Counted from the stretch's first letter, positions 7,952 through 15,647 are shown. The stretch is 64,000 nt of DNA from Gp6-AA40 sp035293405 (GCA_035293405.1 DATDOE010000016.1:1-64000), one strand, 5' to 3'. Program-made: numbers and translations. The notes: a model not told the origin generated them from the sequence alone.

Positions 7952-9133
7952 ATGCACATTGCCGAACGGATGACGCGGATCGGAATCGAGTCCGCATTCG
8001 AAGTCCTCCAACGTGCCCGGGCGCTCGAAGCGCAGGGCAAGCACATCATTCACCTGGAAATCGGGCAGCCCGACTTTCCGACGCCCGCCCACGTGAAAGA
8101 GGCGGCCAAGCGTGCCCTGGACGAGGGCTGGACCGGCTACGGCCCGACGCCCGGGTTTCCGGACTTCCGCGACGCCATCGCCGCCTATATCTCGAAGTCC
8201 CGTGGCATCACCGTCAGTGGACAAAACGTCGTCGTCGTCCCTGGCGGGAAGCCGATCATGTTCTTCTCGATGCTGGCCGTGGTCGAGCCGGGCGACGAAG
8301 TGATCTATCCGAACCCCGGGTTTCCCATCTACGAGTCGGTGATCAACTTCCTCGGCGCGACGCCGGTTCCGATTCCGCTCGTCGAGAGCCGCGGCTTTTC
8401 GTTCGACCTGGACACCTTCGAGAAGAAGCTCTCGCCGCGGACCAAGATGGTGGTGTTGAACTCGCCGGCGAACCCGACCGGCGGCGTGATTCCGAAAGAG
8501 GATTTGAAGCGCATCGCCGACCTGCTGCGCAACCGGGACGTGCTGATCCTCAGCGACGAAATCTATTCGCGGATCTGCTACGAGGAGGAGCCCTCGTCGA
8601 TCACGCAGTTCGACGGCATGCTGGAGAAGACGATCATCCTGGACGGGTTCTCGAAGACCTACTCGATGACCGGCTGGCGTCTCGGCTACGGCGTGATGCC
8701 GCTGTGGATGGTGGACGCCGTTGACAAGCTGATGGTCAACTCGAATTCCTGCACCGCCAGCTTCACGCAGCGCGCGGGGCTCGCGGCGCTGCAGGGCCCG
8801 CAGGACGCTGTGGATACGATGGTCGCTGAGTTCCGCAGACGACGGGACGCGATCGTGAAAGGTCTGAACGAGATTCCCGGATTCCGGTGTTCGGTACCCG
8901 CGGGCGCGTTCTACGTGTTTCCCAACGTCAGCGACACCGGAGTGCCAAGTCGCCAGCTGGCCGACATGCTCCTCAACGACGCCGGCGTCGCCTGCCTGAG
9001 CGGAACCGCGTTCGGCAGCTATGGCGATGGCTACCTGCGATTCAGCTACGCCAATTCACTCGAGAACATCCAGGAAGCGCTCAATCGGATCCGTGCACTG
9101 TCGGAGCGCTGGGCGACCGCATCGGTCCGATAG
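7952..9133 (+). CDS. Class I/II pyridoxal-phosphate aminotransferase
   Basis: This 393-residue fold-type I aminotransferase resembles aspartate and alanine aminotransferases. Key positions are EIGQPDFPTP (about residues 35-44), SPANPTGGVI with the PLP-contacting Asn, the Asp/Tyr in LSDEIYSRI, the Schiff-base Lys in DGFSKTYSMTGWRLGYG near residue 235, and the substrate carboxylate-binding Arg in GYLRFSYAN near the C-terminus. It moves an amino group between an amino acid and a 2-oxo acid. The start lies just after the right arm of the heptamer repeat. Its last codons run straight into the first 24-mer repeat array, with no terminator in between. Confidence 0.88.
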   Translation: MHIAERMTRIGIESAFEVLQRARALEAQGKHIIHLEIGQPDFPTPAHVKEAAKRALDEGWTGYGPTPGFPDFRDAIAAYISKSRGITVSGQNVVVVPGGKPIMFFSMLAVVEPGDEVIYPNPGFPIYESVINFLGATPVPIPLVESRGFSFDLDTFEKKLSPRTKMVVLNSPANPTGGVIPKEDLKRIADLLRNRDVLILSDEIYSRICYEEEPSSITQFDGMLEKTIILDGFSKTYSMTGWRLGYGVMPLWMVDAVDKLMVNSNSCTASFTQRAGLAALQGPQDAVDTMVAEFRRRRDAIVKGLNEIPGFRCSVPAGAFYVFPNVSDTGVPSRQLADMLLNDAGVACLSGTAFGSYGDGYLRFSYANSLENIQEALNRIRALSERWATASVR

Positions 9134-9135
9134 AG

Positions 9136-9275
9136 CTGACGCTCGTCGTGCGATCACACTGACGCTGCCGGTGCGATCGAACTGACGCGGGTCGGTGCGA
9201 TCGACGGACGCGTGTCGGTGCGAACCCACTCACGCTAGTCGGTGCGACCGAGCTGGCGCTCGTCGTTCGAGGTCA
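9136..9275 (+). repeat. Degenerate 23-24 bp tandem repeat array A (six units)
   Basis: Six consecutive units begin at 9136, 9159, 9182, 9205, 9229 and 9253, each close to CTGACGCnnGTCGGTGCGA plus three to five variable bases. A partial unit (ATCGGTCCGATAGAG, 9121-9135) forms the very end of the aminotransferase gene. There are no unique spacers, so this is not CRISPR. The same repeat appears in opposite orientation at 11655-11882, so the two arrays face each other around the cassette pair. Function unknown. Confidence 0.8.
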
Positions 9276-9334
9276 CGCGAGGCGATTGAGGCCCTTCTAC
9301 AAACCAAGCTCAGGTTGTGCGCGTGATGTCGTCC

Positions 9335-9407
9335 GCACAACGGTTAGCGTTCACCAGCGGCGGCTCAGGATCGCGCCAGCCGCCGCCTGGTGCAACGCGT
9401 GTTAGAC
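9335..9407 (-). other. Integron attC recombination site 1
   Basis: Read on the minus strand the site begins with the R'' box GTCTAAC (9407-9401) and ends with the R' box GTTGTGC (9341-9335). Between them, 9348-9365 pairs with 9378-9397 except for two unpaired bases on one side (around 9387 and 9393), the extrahelical-base pattern of true attC sites. The loop is 12 bases. It lies five bases past the stop of the PIN gene, where a cassette's attC belongs. Its R'' box is the exact complement of the start of the same cassette (GTTAGAC at 10673-10667), a strong internal check. Confidence 0.8.
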
Positions 9408-9411
9408 CGCG

Positions 9412-10642
9412 TCATCCCCAGACCACTTCCACAAACTCAATCGACTCAAGTTGAAGTTTGGTGAGCACGCCGGCTGTTGTCACGGCCACACTCCAAGACA
9501 CATCGAGGCTCGCGGTTCCGAAGGCAACGAATTGATCGTCGATGCTACCAAGCAATATCGGACTCGAAGACCACGCCCCTGTGGACGGCTGAACGACACC
9601 GGAAGACGGCAGAGTCATGAGAGAACTAAGAGACAGTCCCGTGGACCAAGCCGCTGGTTTCAAAACGTCCCGCTCGGACGTGGAGCTCAACATGTACGAA
9701 GGTGGTGTCTGCCACTGCGGCGGCGGGGTTGACTTCAGCGCCTTGAGGCGAGCCTCGAAACGAGTCGTCCAATAAATGCGCTGACCCTGCTTCTTCACGA
9801 ACCGTGGAGGGTTAATCGTCCACTTCTCCGCATTGTATTTGTCGGCACCGTCTGGCAGCTTCACGCTCGCTTGCGTTAGGATGTCGTTCAAGGATGCACC
9901 GGCCGACGCCTTGTAGTACAGAGTGGTTTCGTCCTTTGCTTTGAAGAACGCCTCGGCAGCGCGGTCCCGAATAGCGGTAATGAACTGCTCATCGACCGAC
10001 GAACCAAGCGTATTTATGAGCCCTTTCAACGCATCGATCGATTCAAGTACGTGGATGTTGCCAGACGTGCCAACGCGCGCGGCTACAGCATCTCGCAGCA
10101 ACTGGTCACCAGAGACAAGCGCGACGCGAGCGATAGAGCGGCTTGTTGGAGTCGAACCCACGACCTGCAGAAACGTCTCAAGGATCAGTGCGTCCCTGAA
10201 ACCCTTCTCCTTCTCGCCCAACTGAAACGGCGCCTTACGGTAGGCCGCATCCAGCATCAGGCGCTGCCAATCGACTTCTGCGGCGTTCAAGGGATGAACC
10301 GTGATGGCGTACTTCTGCACTTGCTTGTCGACGGCTGCCTGAACGCGCGTTTCCAGGATATCCGACGTGATATTCAGATTGTGCCCGAGCAGCCGCTCCA
10401 GGCGCTCAATTGTTAGGAAGCATTTGGGCCGCCTCCTGGAGCATTTGGAACTGGCGTTCGTGACGTACGGCTTCGGGCACGACCCACCTAATTCGCAGGT
10501 CAGGTTGTGTTGAATGTTGCTCGATGAGATCGGCAACTTCCTTTCGGACGAAGTAGCTCGCCGACCCCGTGTAGAGGGCGTTCGTATCAAGCACCACCGT
10601 TAGTTCGAGTTGAGGAGGCTTCACTCGCTTGGCGGCCATCAA
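9412..10642 (-). pseudogene. PIN-domain (DUF4935-like) nuclease, split by a one-base frameshift
   Basis: The N-terminal piece (10642-10406, 78 residues) begins with ELTVVLDTNALYTGSASYF, the first acidic residue of a PIN RNase domain. It ends early in AAQMLPNN. A second open frame continues with IERLERLLGHNL, EKGFRDALILETFL and VALVSGDQLL, which supply the remaining PIN acidic residues, then a roughly 220-residue C-terminal region I do not recognise. Removing one A near 10409-10412 would join them as MLPN-IERLERLL. The intact protein would be about 410 residues. The reading start for the downstream piece alone is not credible. It is either a true pseudogene or a homopolymer sequencing error. 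The 30-base leader and the attC just after the stop are typical of cassettes. Confidence 0.7.
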
Positions 10643-10666
10643 GATGTCGTCCTTCTCGGTTTGACG

Positions 10667-10745
10667 GTCTAACGGTCCGGCTCACCCGCGCCGGCAAGCG
10701 GCGCGAGAGCGACGCGGGGGCGTCGGGTGCAGCCGGATGTTATGC
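10667..10745 (-). other. Integron attC recombination site 2
   Basis: On the minus strand the site starts with R'' box GGCATAAC (10746-10739) and ends with R' box GTTAGAC (10673-10667). The inner boxes CGGCTCACCCG (from 10678) and CGGGTGCAGCCG (to 10735) pair, leaving two extrahelical bases seven apart (10723 and 10730). The stop codon of the antitoxin (10742-10740) lies inside the R'' box, as is common in cassettes. GTTAGAC fits the GTTRRRY consensus exactly. Confidence 0.8.
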
Positions 10746-11051
10746 CGCCCCTCGTTTGGGCTCTGTGTGCAGAGCTTGAATGACGGCCTTTGGATTCCGT
10801 GCAGCCACGCGGAGTAGGGCGAGAGCCGGCCCGTCTGGCGTACGCCGACCCTGCTCCCAATTCCGCAACGTGGCCACGCTCACACCGATCATGAGCGCGA
10901 ACTCCGCCTGCGAAACCCCCAGCTTGGCGCGCACGGCCTGCACATCGGTGGGGCGAAATGTCGTCGTACGCGATGGCCGCCGTTTCCCCCGCCGAATCTG
11001 TCCGGCCTGTCGGACACTCGTCAGCAGCTCTTGGAATGCGGCGTCCTTCAT
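10740..11051 (-). CDS. XRE-family HTH antitoxin (HigA/NadS-like)
   Basis: This 103-residue protein starts at the ATG at 11051, which overlaps the expected toxin stop (ATGA). The second half is a clear Xre/Cro helix-turn-helix, VRAKLGVSQAEFALMIGVS then TLRNWEQGRRTPDGPAL, the usual antitoxin fold in HigBA/RelE-type modules with the toxin gene first. It should bind and silence the toxin and repress its own promoter. Because the toxin frame is shifted upstream, the antitoxin is also in frame with the toxin and could be made as a fusion. The stop lies in attC2. Confidence 0.85.
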   Translation of the reverse strand: MKDAAFQELLTSVRQAGQIRRGKRRPSRTTTFRPTDVQAVRAKLGVSQAEFALMIGVSVATLRNWEQGRRTPDGPALALLRVAARNPKAVIQALHTEPKRGAA

Positions 11052-11366
11052 TTGAATTCCTCCCGAACGACTCGACTGAGCTGGCGGGGTCTGGGCGGCG
11101 GTGAGGTCGCCTTGCTCCGATTTCGTGTACGCGTACAGCATGTAGAACGCTTGCTCGCCAGGCGCCCAGTAGTAGATGACCCGCAACCCGCCTCGTTTGC
11201 CGCCGCCGGCCTTCGCCCAGCGCACTTTTCGGAGGCCGCCAGAGCCGCGAATGACGGGGCCTTGCTCCGGCCGCAGCATCAGCGCGATCTGAAGCTGACG
11301 ATACGGCTCATCGTCGAGATGCTGTCGGAGCGCAGCCGTGAATACTGACGTCTCGACGAACCGCAT
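11048..11366 (-). pseudogene. RelE/HigB-family toxin with C-terminal frameshift
   Basis: From the ATG at 11366 the first roughly 95 residues match the RelE/HigB ribonuclease toxin family (MRFVETSVFTAALRQ, then RKVRWAKAGGGKRGGLRVIY, and AFYMLYAYTKSEQGDLT). After TAAQ the frame leaves the family pattern. In the +1 frame the ending RQLSRVVREEFK-stop is typical and overlaps the antitoxin ATG. A single extra C (G run at 11086-11089 on the + strand) explains this. As sequenced, toxin and antitoxin form one 208-residue open frame (11366-10740). Whether this is real or a sequencing artefact cannot be told here. The intact toxin would be about 105 residues. Confidence 0.75.
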
Positions 11367-11419
11367 CGGATCTCATGATACGCCATTGGCGTAGTCGTCT
11401 TCAATAGATCTCTTGTCGG

Positions 11420-11444
11420 CATAACAAGTTGTCAGCCGACCAGT
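11420..11444 (-). other. Cassette-array entry half-site (attI/attG-like)
   Basis: On the minus strand GGCTGACAACTTGTTATGCC contains the R' core GTTATGC that begins cassette B, preceded by ACAAC. No complementary attC left half is present further upstream (higher coordinates). It is therefore the outer junction of the array: a degenerate attI, a broken attC, or a non-canonical genomic insertion site. Confidence 0.5.
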
Positions 11445-11654
11445 GTATTCCCCTAACGACCTCCTGTCGCTCCCAGAATCGGTTCTGCGCCGCATCCCAG
11501 GTCTCCTCGCACACCGCCGCCTGATCCGGCCTTATGCGCGGCCCCACATCGCGACGAGCGCTGCCAACCGCGTATGACCGGTCAGCCTAATCCGACAACG
11601 ACAGATCGGCATATCGCGGTCTCTGCGGCGGGTCGCGCCCGTTGCGAGGGGGGC
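11427..11654. other. Intergenic stretch before array B; no supported gene
   Basis: Nothing here matches a gene I can name. On the minus strand a frame of about 65 codons (ending near 11405) contains a coding-looking stretch, EETWDAAQNRFWERQEVV, that runs into the cassette junction and stops soon after. It might be the remains of a gene interrupted by the cassettes, but it lacks a recognisable start and family. Beyond it the sequence passes into the 24-mer repeats. Confidence 0.35.
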
Positions 11655-11882
11655 GCACCGACCAGCGTCAGAAGACTCGCACCGATCAACGTGAGGAGAC
11701 TCGCACTGACGACCGTAAGGAGGCTCGCACCGACGAGCGAGAGGAAACTCGCACGGACGCGAGAGCTGGCTCGCACCGACCGGCGTCAGAGGATTCGCAC
11801 CGATATGCGAGGGGTTCGCACCGACCCGCGTCAGAGTGATCGCACCGACAATCGTCAGGAGACTCGCACCGATGAGAGCTAG
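11655..11882 (-). repeat. Degenerate 24-bp tandem repeat array B (nine full units)
   Basis: Units start at 11655, 11679, 11703, 11727, 11751, 11773, 11797, 11818, 11842 and 11866 (the last is partial). On the + strand they are close to GCACCGACnnGCGTCAGnn plus GACTC. Most are exactly 24 bp, with two shortened to 21-22. The reverse complement is the array A unit. The array starts at the stop codon of the aminopeptidase gene and runs in that gene's direction, just as array A starts at the stop of the aminotransferase. A 24-bp unit keeps frame (eight residues, VGASLLT-like on the minus strand), but no convincing gene uses it. Confidence 0.8.
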
Positions 11883-13219
11883 TTCGGCCGCCCCGCCTGA
11901 CGCAGGAGCGCCATGATCTCCTCGGCTTCTTTCGGCAGCCCGGTGCTGAGGATCTCTACGCCCGTGGGCGTGACGAGCACGCTGTCCTCGACCCGAATGT
12001 GGAGCTGCTGCTCCGGCACGTCGATGATCGGCTCGATCGCCAGCACCATCCCGGCTTCGAACGGCAGGTTCCAGTCGCCGACGTCGTGCACCGACATACC
12101 GACGTAGTGTCCGACGTACGCATAGCGGGAGTCGAAGCCGTGCTTCTTGTAGATGTCCTCCGCGATCCTCTGGACGACGCTGCGGGCCACGCCGGGCTTG
12201 ATCGCGGCGATGATGGCCTTCTGCGCCTCGAGCACGCACTCATACGCGCGCAGCTGCGCGTCGGTAAACCGGCCTGACACCGGCCACGTCCGCGTGATGT
12301 CCATCGTCAGGTAATCGAGCGAGCCCGCGTAGTCCATCACCACGAGCTCACCGGCCTGCATCTGCCGGCTGTTGTCCTCGTAGTGCCACTGGTTCCCCAT
12401 CGGCCCTGATCCGACGATGGCGGGGTAGGCCGCGGCCTGGATGCCGTGCTTGAACATCCAGTACGTGGCTTCAGCCTCGAGCTCGTATTCGTATTTCCCC
12501 GGCGCCGTCGCCTGCATCGCGCGTTTGACGGCTTCGGCGCTGATGCGCCCGTTGTACTTGAGGATCTCGATCTCGCGAGGCGACTTGATGAGACGCAGGC
12601 GATCGAGCTGCGGGGTGACGTCCTTCATCTCGTAGTACGGGAACTGCTCGCGCAGTGCGGTCACGCGGGCGGCGTCCTCGGTGGGCTGCTGCGCGAATGG
12701 ATTGGTCAGCCGCCGCGCGGCGCCGATGGCGACGTCCAGCCGGCCATGATTCACCTGGTCCCGCTCGGACAACCGGGACCAGAGCATCTCGCTTCCGGCA
12801 GTGGAGCGGCGGCGCGCGAGGAATTCGTGCAGCCCGGTCAGCGGCTGGATCGATGCGAAGCCGTACTTCTTCGCCGCGTCGGCCTCCTCGAGCCAGTTAC
12901 CGCCCTCATAGCGAATCTCGGTGGCGCTCAGCTTCGGTAGAAACAGGTGGGCCGCCCCCGTAGGGACGTCCATCACCAGCACGCCGTTCAGCGACTCGTT
13001 GCCGGTCAGGTAGTAGAAGTCGTGATCCTGCCGGAAGCGGAGGCCAGGAACCGGAGCGGTGGCGCCGAACATCACGAGCGTGCCACGCTGAAGCGTCTTG
13101 GCCAGTTGCTGCCGGCGCTCGGTGAACTCCCCGGGCGAGTACCCCATGCGTTCGGCGGCCGGCATCGCCGCGCACAGCATCGTCGCGACCACGGCGAGCA
13201 CCACCCGGACTCGAGTCAT
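11879..13219 (-). CDS. Secreted Xaa-Pro aminopeptidase (M24B)
   Basis: This 446-residue protein starts at the ATG at 13219, which overlaps the stop of prmA (ATGA); a start seven codons earlier would run into prmA. An N-terminal hydrophobic segment VVLAVVATMLCAAMPA indicates export. The C-terminal pita-bread domain has the five metal ligands of aminopeptidase P: Asp in VVMDYAG, Asp in LTMDITRTWP, His in GHYVGMSVHDVGD, Glu in LAIEPII and Glu in IRVEDSV. It removes an N-terminal residue ahead of proline, probably in the periplasm. It is the last gene of the hrcA operon, and repeat array B begins at its stop. Confidence 0.88.
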   Translation of the reverse strand: MTRVRVVLAVVATMLCAAMPAAERMGYSPGEFTERRQQLAKTLQRGTLVMFGATAPVPGLRFRQDHDFYYLTGNESLNGVLVMDVPTGAAHLFLPKLSATEIRYEGGNWLEEADAAKKYGFASIQPLTGLHEFLARRRSTAGSEMLWSRLSERDQVNHGRLDVAIGAARRLTNPFAQQPTEDAARVTALREQFPYYEMKDVTPQLDRLRLIKSPREIEILKYNGRISAEAVKRAMQATAPGKYEYELEAEATYWMFKHGIQAAAYPAIVGSGPMGNQWHYEDNSRQMQAGELVVMDYAGSLDYLTMDITRTWPVSGRFTDAQLRAYECVLEAQKAIIAAIKPGVARSVVQRIAEDIYKKHGFDSRYAYVGHYVGMSVHDVGDWNLPFEAGMVLAIEPIIDVPEQQLHIRVEDSVLVTPTGVEILSTGLPKEAEEIMALLRQAGRPN

Positions 13220-14010
13220 CGAAGCGTCACGCATAGCCATTCCTCTTCCTGTGCCTGGTGCTCGACCGTGAGCGGCGCGAACGCGTTGAGCACGTCGCGC
13301 TCCTCGTTCGTCACGAACCCGCTCAGGATCAGCCGGCCCCCCGAATTCGTCAACTCCCGCAGTTGCGCCGCGGCCGACACGAGCAGCCCCCCGGTCAGGT
13401 TGGCCAGCACGACATCCGCTTTGGAGGGGGCGGCTGCGCGCAGGTCGCCGACCGTCATCGTGACACGTGCCCGCGGGTTCAGCTCGAGGTTCTCACGCGC
13501 CGCGCCAATTGCATCTGCATCCTCGTCGATTCCGATAACGTGTGTCGCCCCGAGAAGGCTGGCGGCCATCGCCAGGACGCCGGAGCCCGTGCCGGCGTCG
13601 ATCACCGAGAGGCCGCGCAGCGTGAGACGCTGCAGCGCGGCGAGGCACAGCCGCGTCGTGGCGTGATGGCCTGTGCCAAATCCCATCGATGGCTGGACGA
13701 CGATCGTGATGGGAGTGTCCCAGGGAGGCGCGACGATGATGTTGCCGACCTGGATCGCGCGAAGCTTGGCCTGGGAGCGAGCGGCCCAGTCTTCGTCCGG
13801 TACGTCGACGGCGGTTATAGAGAGCGCCTGGAATTCCGCGCGCAGCGCCGCCGCGGCGCGGTCACGTTCGGAGGCGGTGTGGAAGAAGACCCGCCAGCAG
13901 TCGGCGCGGTCGTCAATGGCGGTGATGTCGAAGTCAGTGAGGGCGGCTTGAAAGAGATCGTCGGATTCCGCAAGGCCGTCCACTTCGAGCGCCGGCCAGG
14001 TGCGTATCAC
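13216..14010 (-). CDS. prmA: Ribosomal protein L11 methyltransferase
   Basis: At 264 residues it is slightly short for the family (about 290). The SAM-binding motif I is VIDAGTGSGVLAMAASLLG (about residues 137-155), followed by IGIDEDADAIGAARENLE, and the PrmA signature GFGTGHHATTRLCL lies just before it. ANLTGGLL replaces the usual NPPY-type/NILA motif. It trimethylates ribosomal protein L11. Its start overlaps the dnaJ stop by one base, and it lies in the common hrcA-grpE-dnaJ-prmA order. Confidence 0.9.
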   Translation of the reverse strand: MIRTWPALEVDGLAESDDLFQAALTDFDITAIDDRADCWRVFFHTASERDRAAAALRAEFQALSITAVDVPDEDWAARSQAKLRAIQVGNIIVAPPWDTPITIVVQPSMGFGTGHHATTRLCLAALQRLTLRGLSVIDAGTGSGVLAMAASLLGATHVIGIDEDADAIGAARENLELNPRARVTMTVGDLRAAAPSKADVVLANLTGGLLVSAAAQLRELTNSGGRLILSGFVTNEERDVLNAFAPLTVEHQAQEEEWLCVTLR

Positions 14011-15152
14011 TAGCCGAAGATGTCTTTCACGCGATCGAACAAGCCCTTGTCGCCCTGTTCGACGAGCGGTGTCGGCTCGAACTCTTCCTTCGGCAGCGTC
14101 GCGGCCAACTGCTCGAGCAGCTTCTTCTGCTCTTTGCTCAGTTTCTTTGGCGTGCTGACCTTCACGGTGACGAGCAGGTCGCCCTGCCCACGGCCGCTCA
14201 CGTCGGGCATGCCGCGGCCGCGAATACGGAAGGTGGAACCCGTCGGCGTGCCTGCGGGAATCGTGAACGGCTCATGGCCGTCGAGCGTGGGAATCCTGAT
14301 CTCTCCGCCCAGGGCCAGCGTCGGGAAGTTCAGCGGCACTTCGCAGTAGAGGTCGTTGCCATCGCGCTGGAAAAACGGATGGTCCTGCACGTGAACCACC
14401 ACGTACAGGTCACCGGACGGTCCGCCCGCCGGACCCGCCTCGCCCTCAGATGTCAGCCGCAGCCGCTGGCCCGTGGCAATGCCGGCCGGGATGCGGACAC
14501 TCAGCTTCTTTTCCTGTTGGATGCGTCCCGCACCGCGACACGCCTGACAGGGCTTGGTGACGATCGATCCTGAGCCGCGACACTGGCCGCAAGTACGCGC
14601 GACGGTGAAGAAGCCCTGCTGGTAGCGCAGTTGCCCTCGCCCCTGACATTGCGGACACGCGGTTGGCTGCGAGCCTGGCGCCGCACCGCTGCCGCCGCAG
14701 GTCTCGCAGGTATCCTGCCGGGGAATCTGAATCGCGGCCTCGGTGCCCTTCGCGGCTTCTTGAAACGAGATCTCGAGGTCGTATCGCAGATCGGCGCCGC
14801 GTTGAGGGCCGCCCCGACGTCGTCCGCCTCCGAACACGTCGCCGAAGCCGAAGATGTCGCCGAGTCCGCCGAGGATGTCCTCGAAGCCGGTGAAGGTGTT
14901 GGGATCGAAGCCGCCGGTCGCCGCCCCGCCAAGCCCGGCGTGACCGAAGCGGTCGTACATGTGCCGCTTGTCGGTGTCGATGAGCACGGCGTACGCTTCG
15001 GCCGCTTCCTTGAACTTGTCTTCAGAGGCCTTGTCGCCGGGATTCCGATCGGGATGGTACTGGAGCGCGAGCTTGCGGTACGAGCTCTTGATCTCCGGTT
15101 CGGTCGCCGTACGTACTACACCCAGGATTTCGTAATAGTCTCGTTTGCTCAC
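14010..15152 (-). CDS. dnaJ: Chaperone DnaJ
   Basis: A full-length (380-residue) type I J-protein. The J-domain occupies residues 1-70 with the HPD triad in LALQYHPDRNPGD, then a Gly/Phe-rich stretch (about 75-115). A zinc-binding domain has four CxxCxGxG repeats (CETCGGSG, CPQCQGRG, CGQCRGSG, CQACRGAG), followed by the C-terminal substrate-binding beta domains. It delivers clients to DnaK and stimulates its ATPase. It overlaps grpE by four bases. No dnaK lies in this operon or elsewhere in the window. Confidence 0.96.
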   Translation of the reverse strand: MSKRDYYEILGVVRTATEPEIKSSYRKLALQYHPDRNPGDKASEDKFKEAAEAYAVLIDTDKRHMYDRFGHAGLGGAATGGFDPNTFTGFEDILGGLGDIFGFGDVFGGGRRRGGPQRGADLRYDLEISFQEAAKGTEAAIQIPRQDTCETCGGSGAAPGSQPTACPQCQGRGQLRYQQGFFTVARTCGQCRGSGSIVTKPCQACRGAGRIQQEKKLSVRIPAGIATGQRLRLTSEGEAGPAGGPSGDLYVVVHVQDHPFFQRDGNDLYCEVPLNFPTLALGGEIRIPTLDGHEPFTIPAGTPTGSTFRIRGRGMPDVSGRGQGDLLVTVKVSTPKKLSKEQKKLLEQLAATLPKEEFEPTPLVEQGDKGLFDRVKDIFG

Positions 15153-15643
15153 GCGCTCTTCGCCACCTTCACCATCGCCGGCCGCAGCAGGCGATCGCCG
15201 AGCAGGTATCCACGCTGGAGCTCCTGCATGACCTCACCTTCCCGGTGCTGCTCGCTCTCTTCGTGGATGACGGCCTGATGGAAATTGGGATCGAAGTCGG
15301 TCCCGAGCGTGTCGATGGGTTTGACGCCGCGCTTGCGCAGCATGTCGAGCATCTGCTTGTGGATCAACTCGACGCCTTTGCGCAGCGGATCGTCATCGGC
15401 GGCCGCCTGCAGCGCGCGCTCGAGGTTATCGACGATCGGAAGCAGTTCAGTGACCACGTCGGCAGCCGTGTAGTCGGCGAGATCGCGCCGCTCGCGATCC
15501 ATGCGCTTGCGGTAGTTGTCGAACTCGGCGGCGGTACGAAGCAGCCGGTCCTGCAAGGAGTCACGCTCGCGGCGGAGATCCTCGAGAGGATCGGGCGGCG
15601 TGTCCGCCGGCGGCGGATCTTGATCGTTGAGTGTTTCAGCCAT
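15149..15643 (-). CDS. grpE: Nucleotide exchange factor GrpE
   Basis: This 164-residue protein has an acidic, Pro-rich N-terminus, a long coiled coil (LRRERDSLQDRLLRTAAEFD, then NYRKRMDRERRD) and the C-terminal beta domain with IDTLGTDFDPNFHQAV and VMQELQRGYLLGDRLLRPA, the family signature. It releases ADP from DnaK. It starts four bases after the hrcA stop and overlaps dnaJ. Confidence 0.95.
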   Translation of the reverse strand: MAETLNDQDPPPADTPPDPLEDLRRERDSLQDRLLRTAAEFDNYRKRMDRERRDLADYTAADVVTELLPIVDNLERALQAAADDDPLRKGVELIHKQMLDMLRKRGVKPIDTLGTDFDPNFHQAVIHEESEQHREGEVMQELQRGYLLGDRLLRPAMVKVAKSA

Positions 15644-15647
15644 GAAG

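Larger units (their letters stand above)
9341..11426 (-). mobile_element. Two-cassette integron array without integrase (CALIN-like)
   Basis: Two gene cassettes lie head to tail on the minus strand. Cassette B (11425 down to about 10673) carries the toxin-antitoxin pair and attC2. Cassette A (10672 down to 9341) carries the PIN gene and attC1. In each cassette the first bases after the G|TT crossover point (TTATGCC and TTAGAC) are complementary to its own R'' box, as the circular-cassette model requires. The DNA is visibly more AT-rich than its surroundings. No integron integrase lies in the window: the recombinase at 43.7-44.7 kb is a phage-type enzyme 32 kb away. Such integrase-less attC clusters are called CALINs. 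Confidence 0.75.

Noticed and set aside
9136..11882. CRISPR array
   Set aside because: The 23-24 bp units are contiguous and degenerate, with no unique spacers of constant length and no cas genes nearby.
11532..12239. Minus-strand reading frame of 235 codons across array B
   Set aside because: It overlaps the aminopeptidase gene in another frame and the rest is translated 24-mer repeat; no family features.
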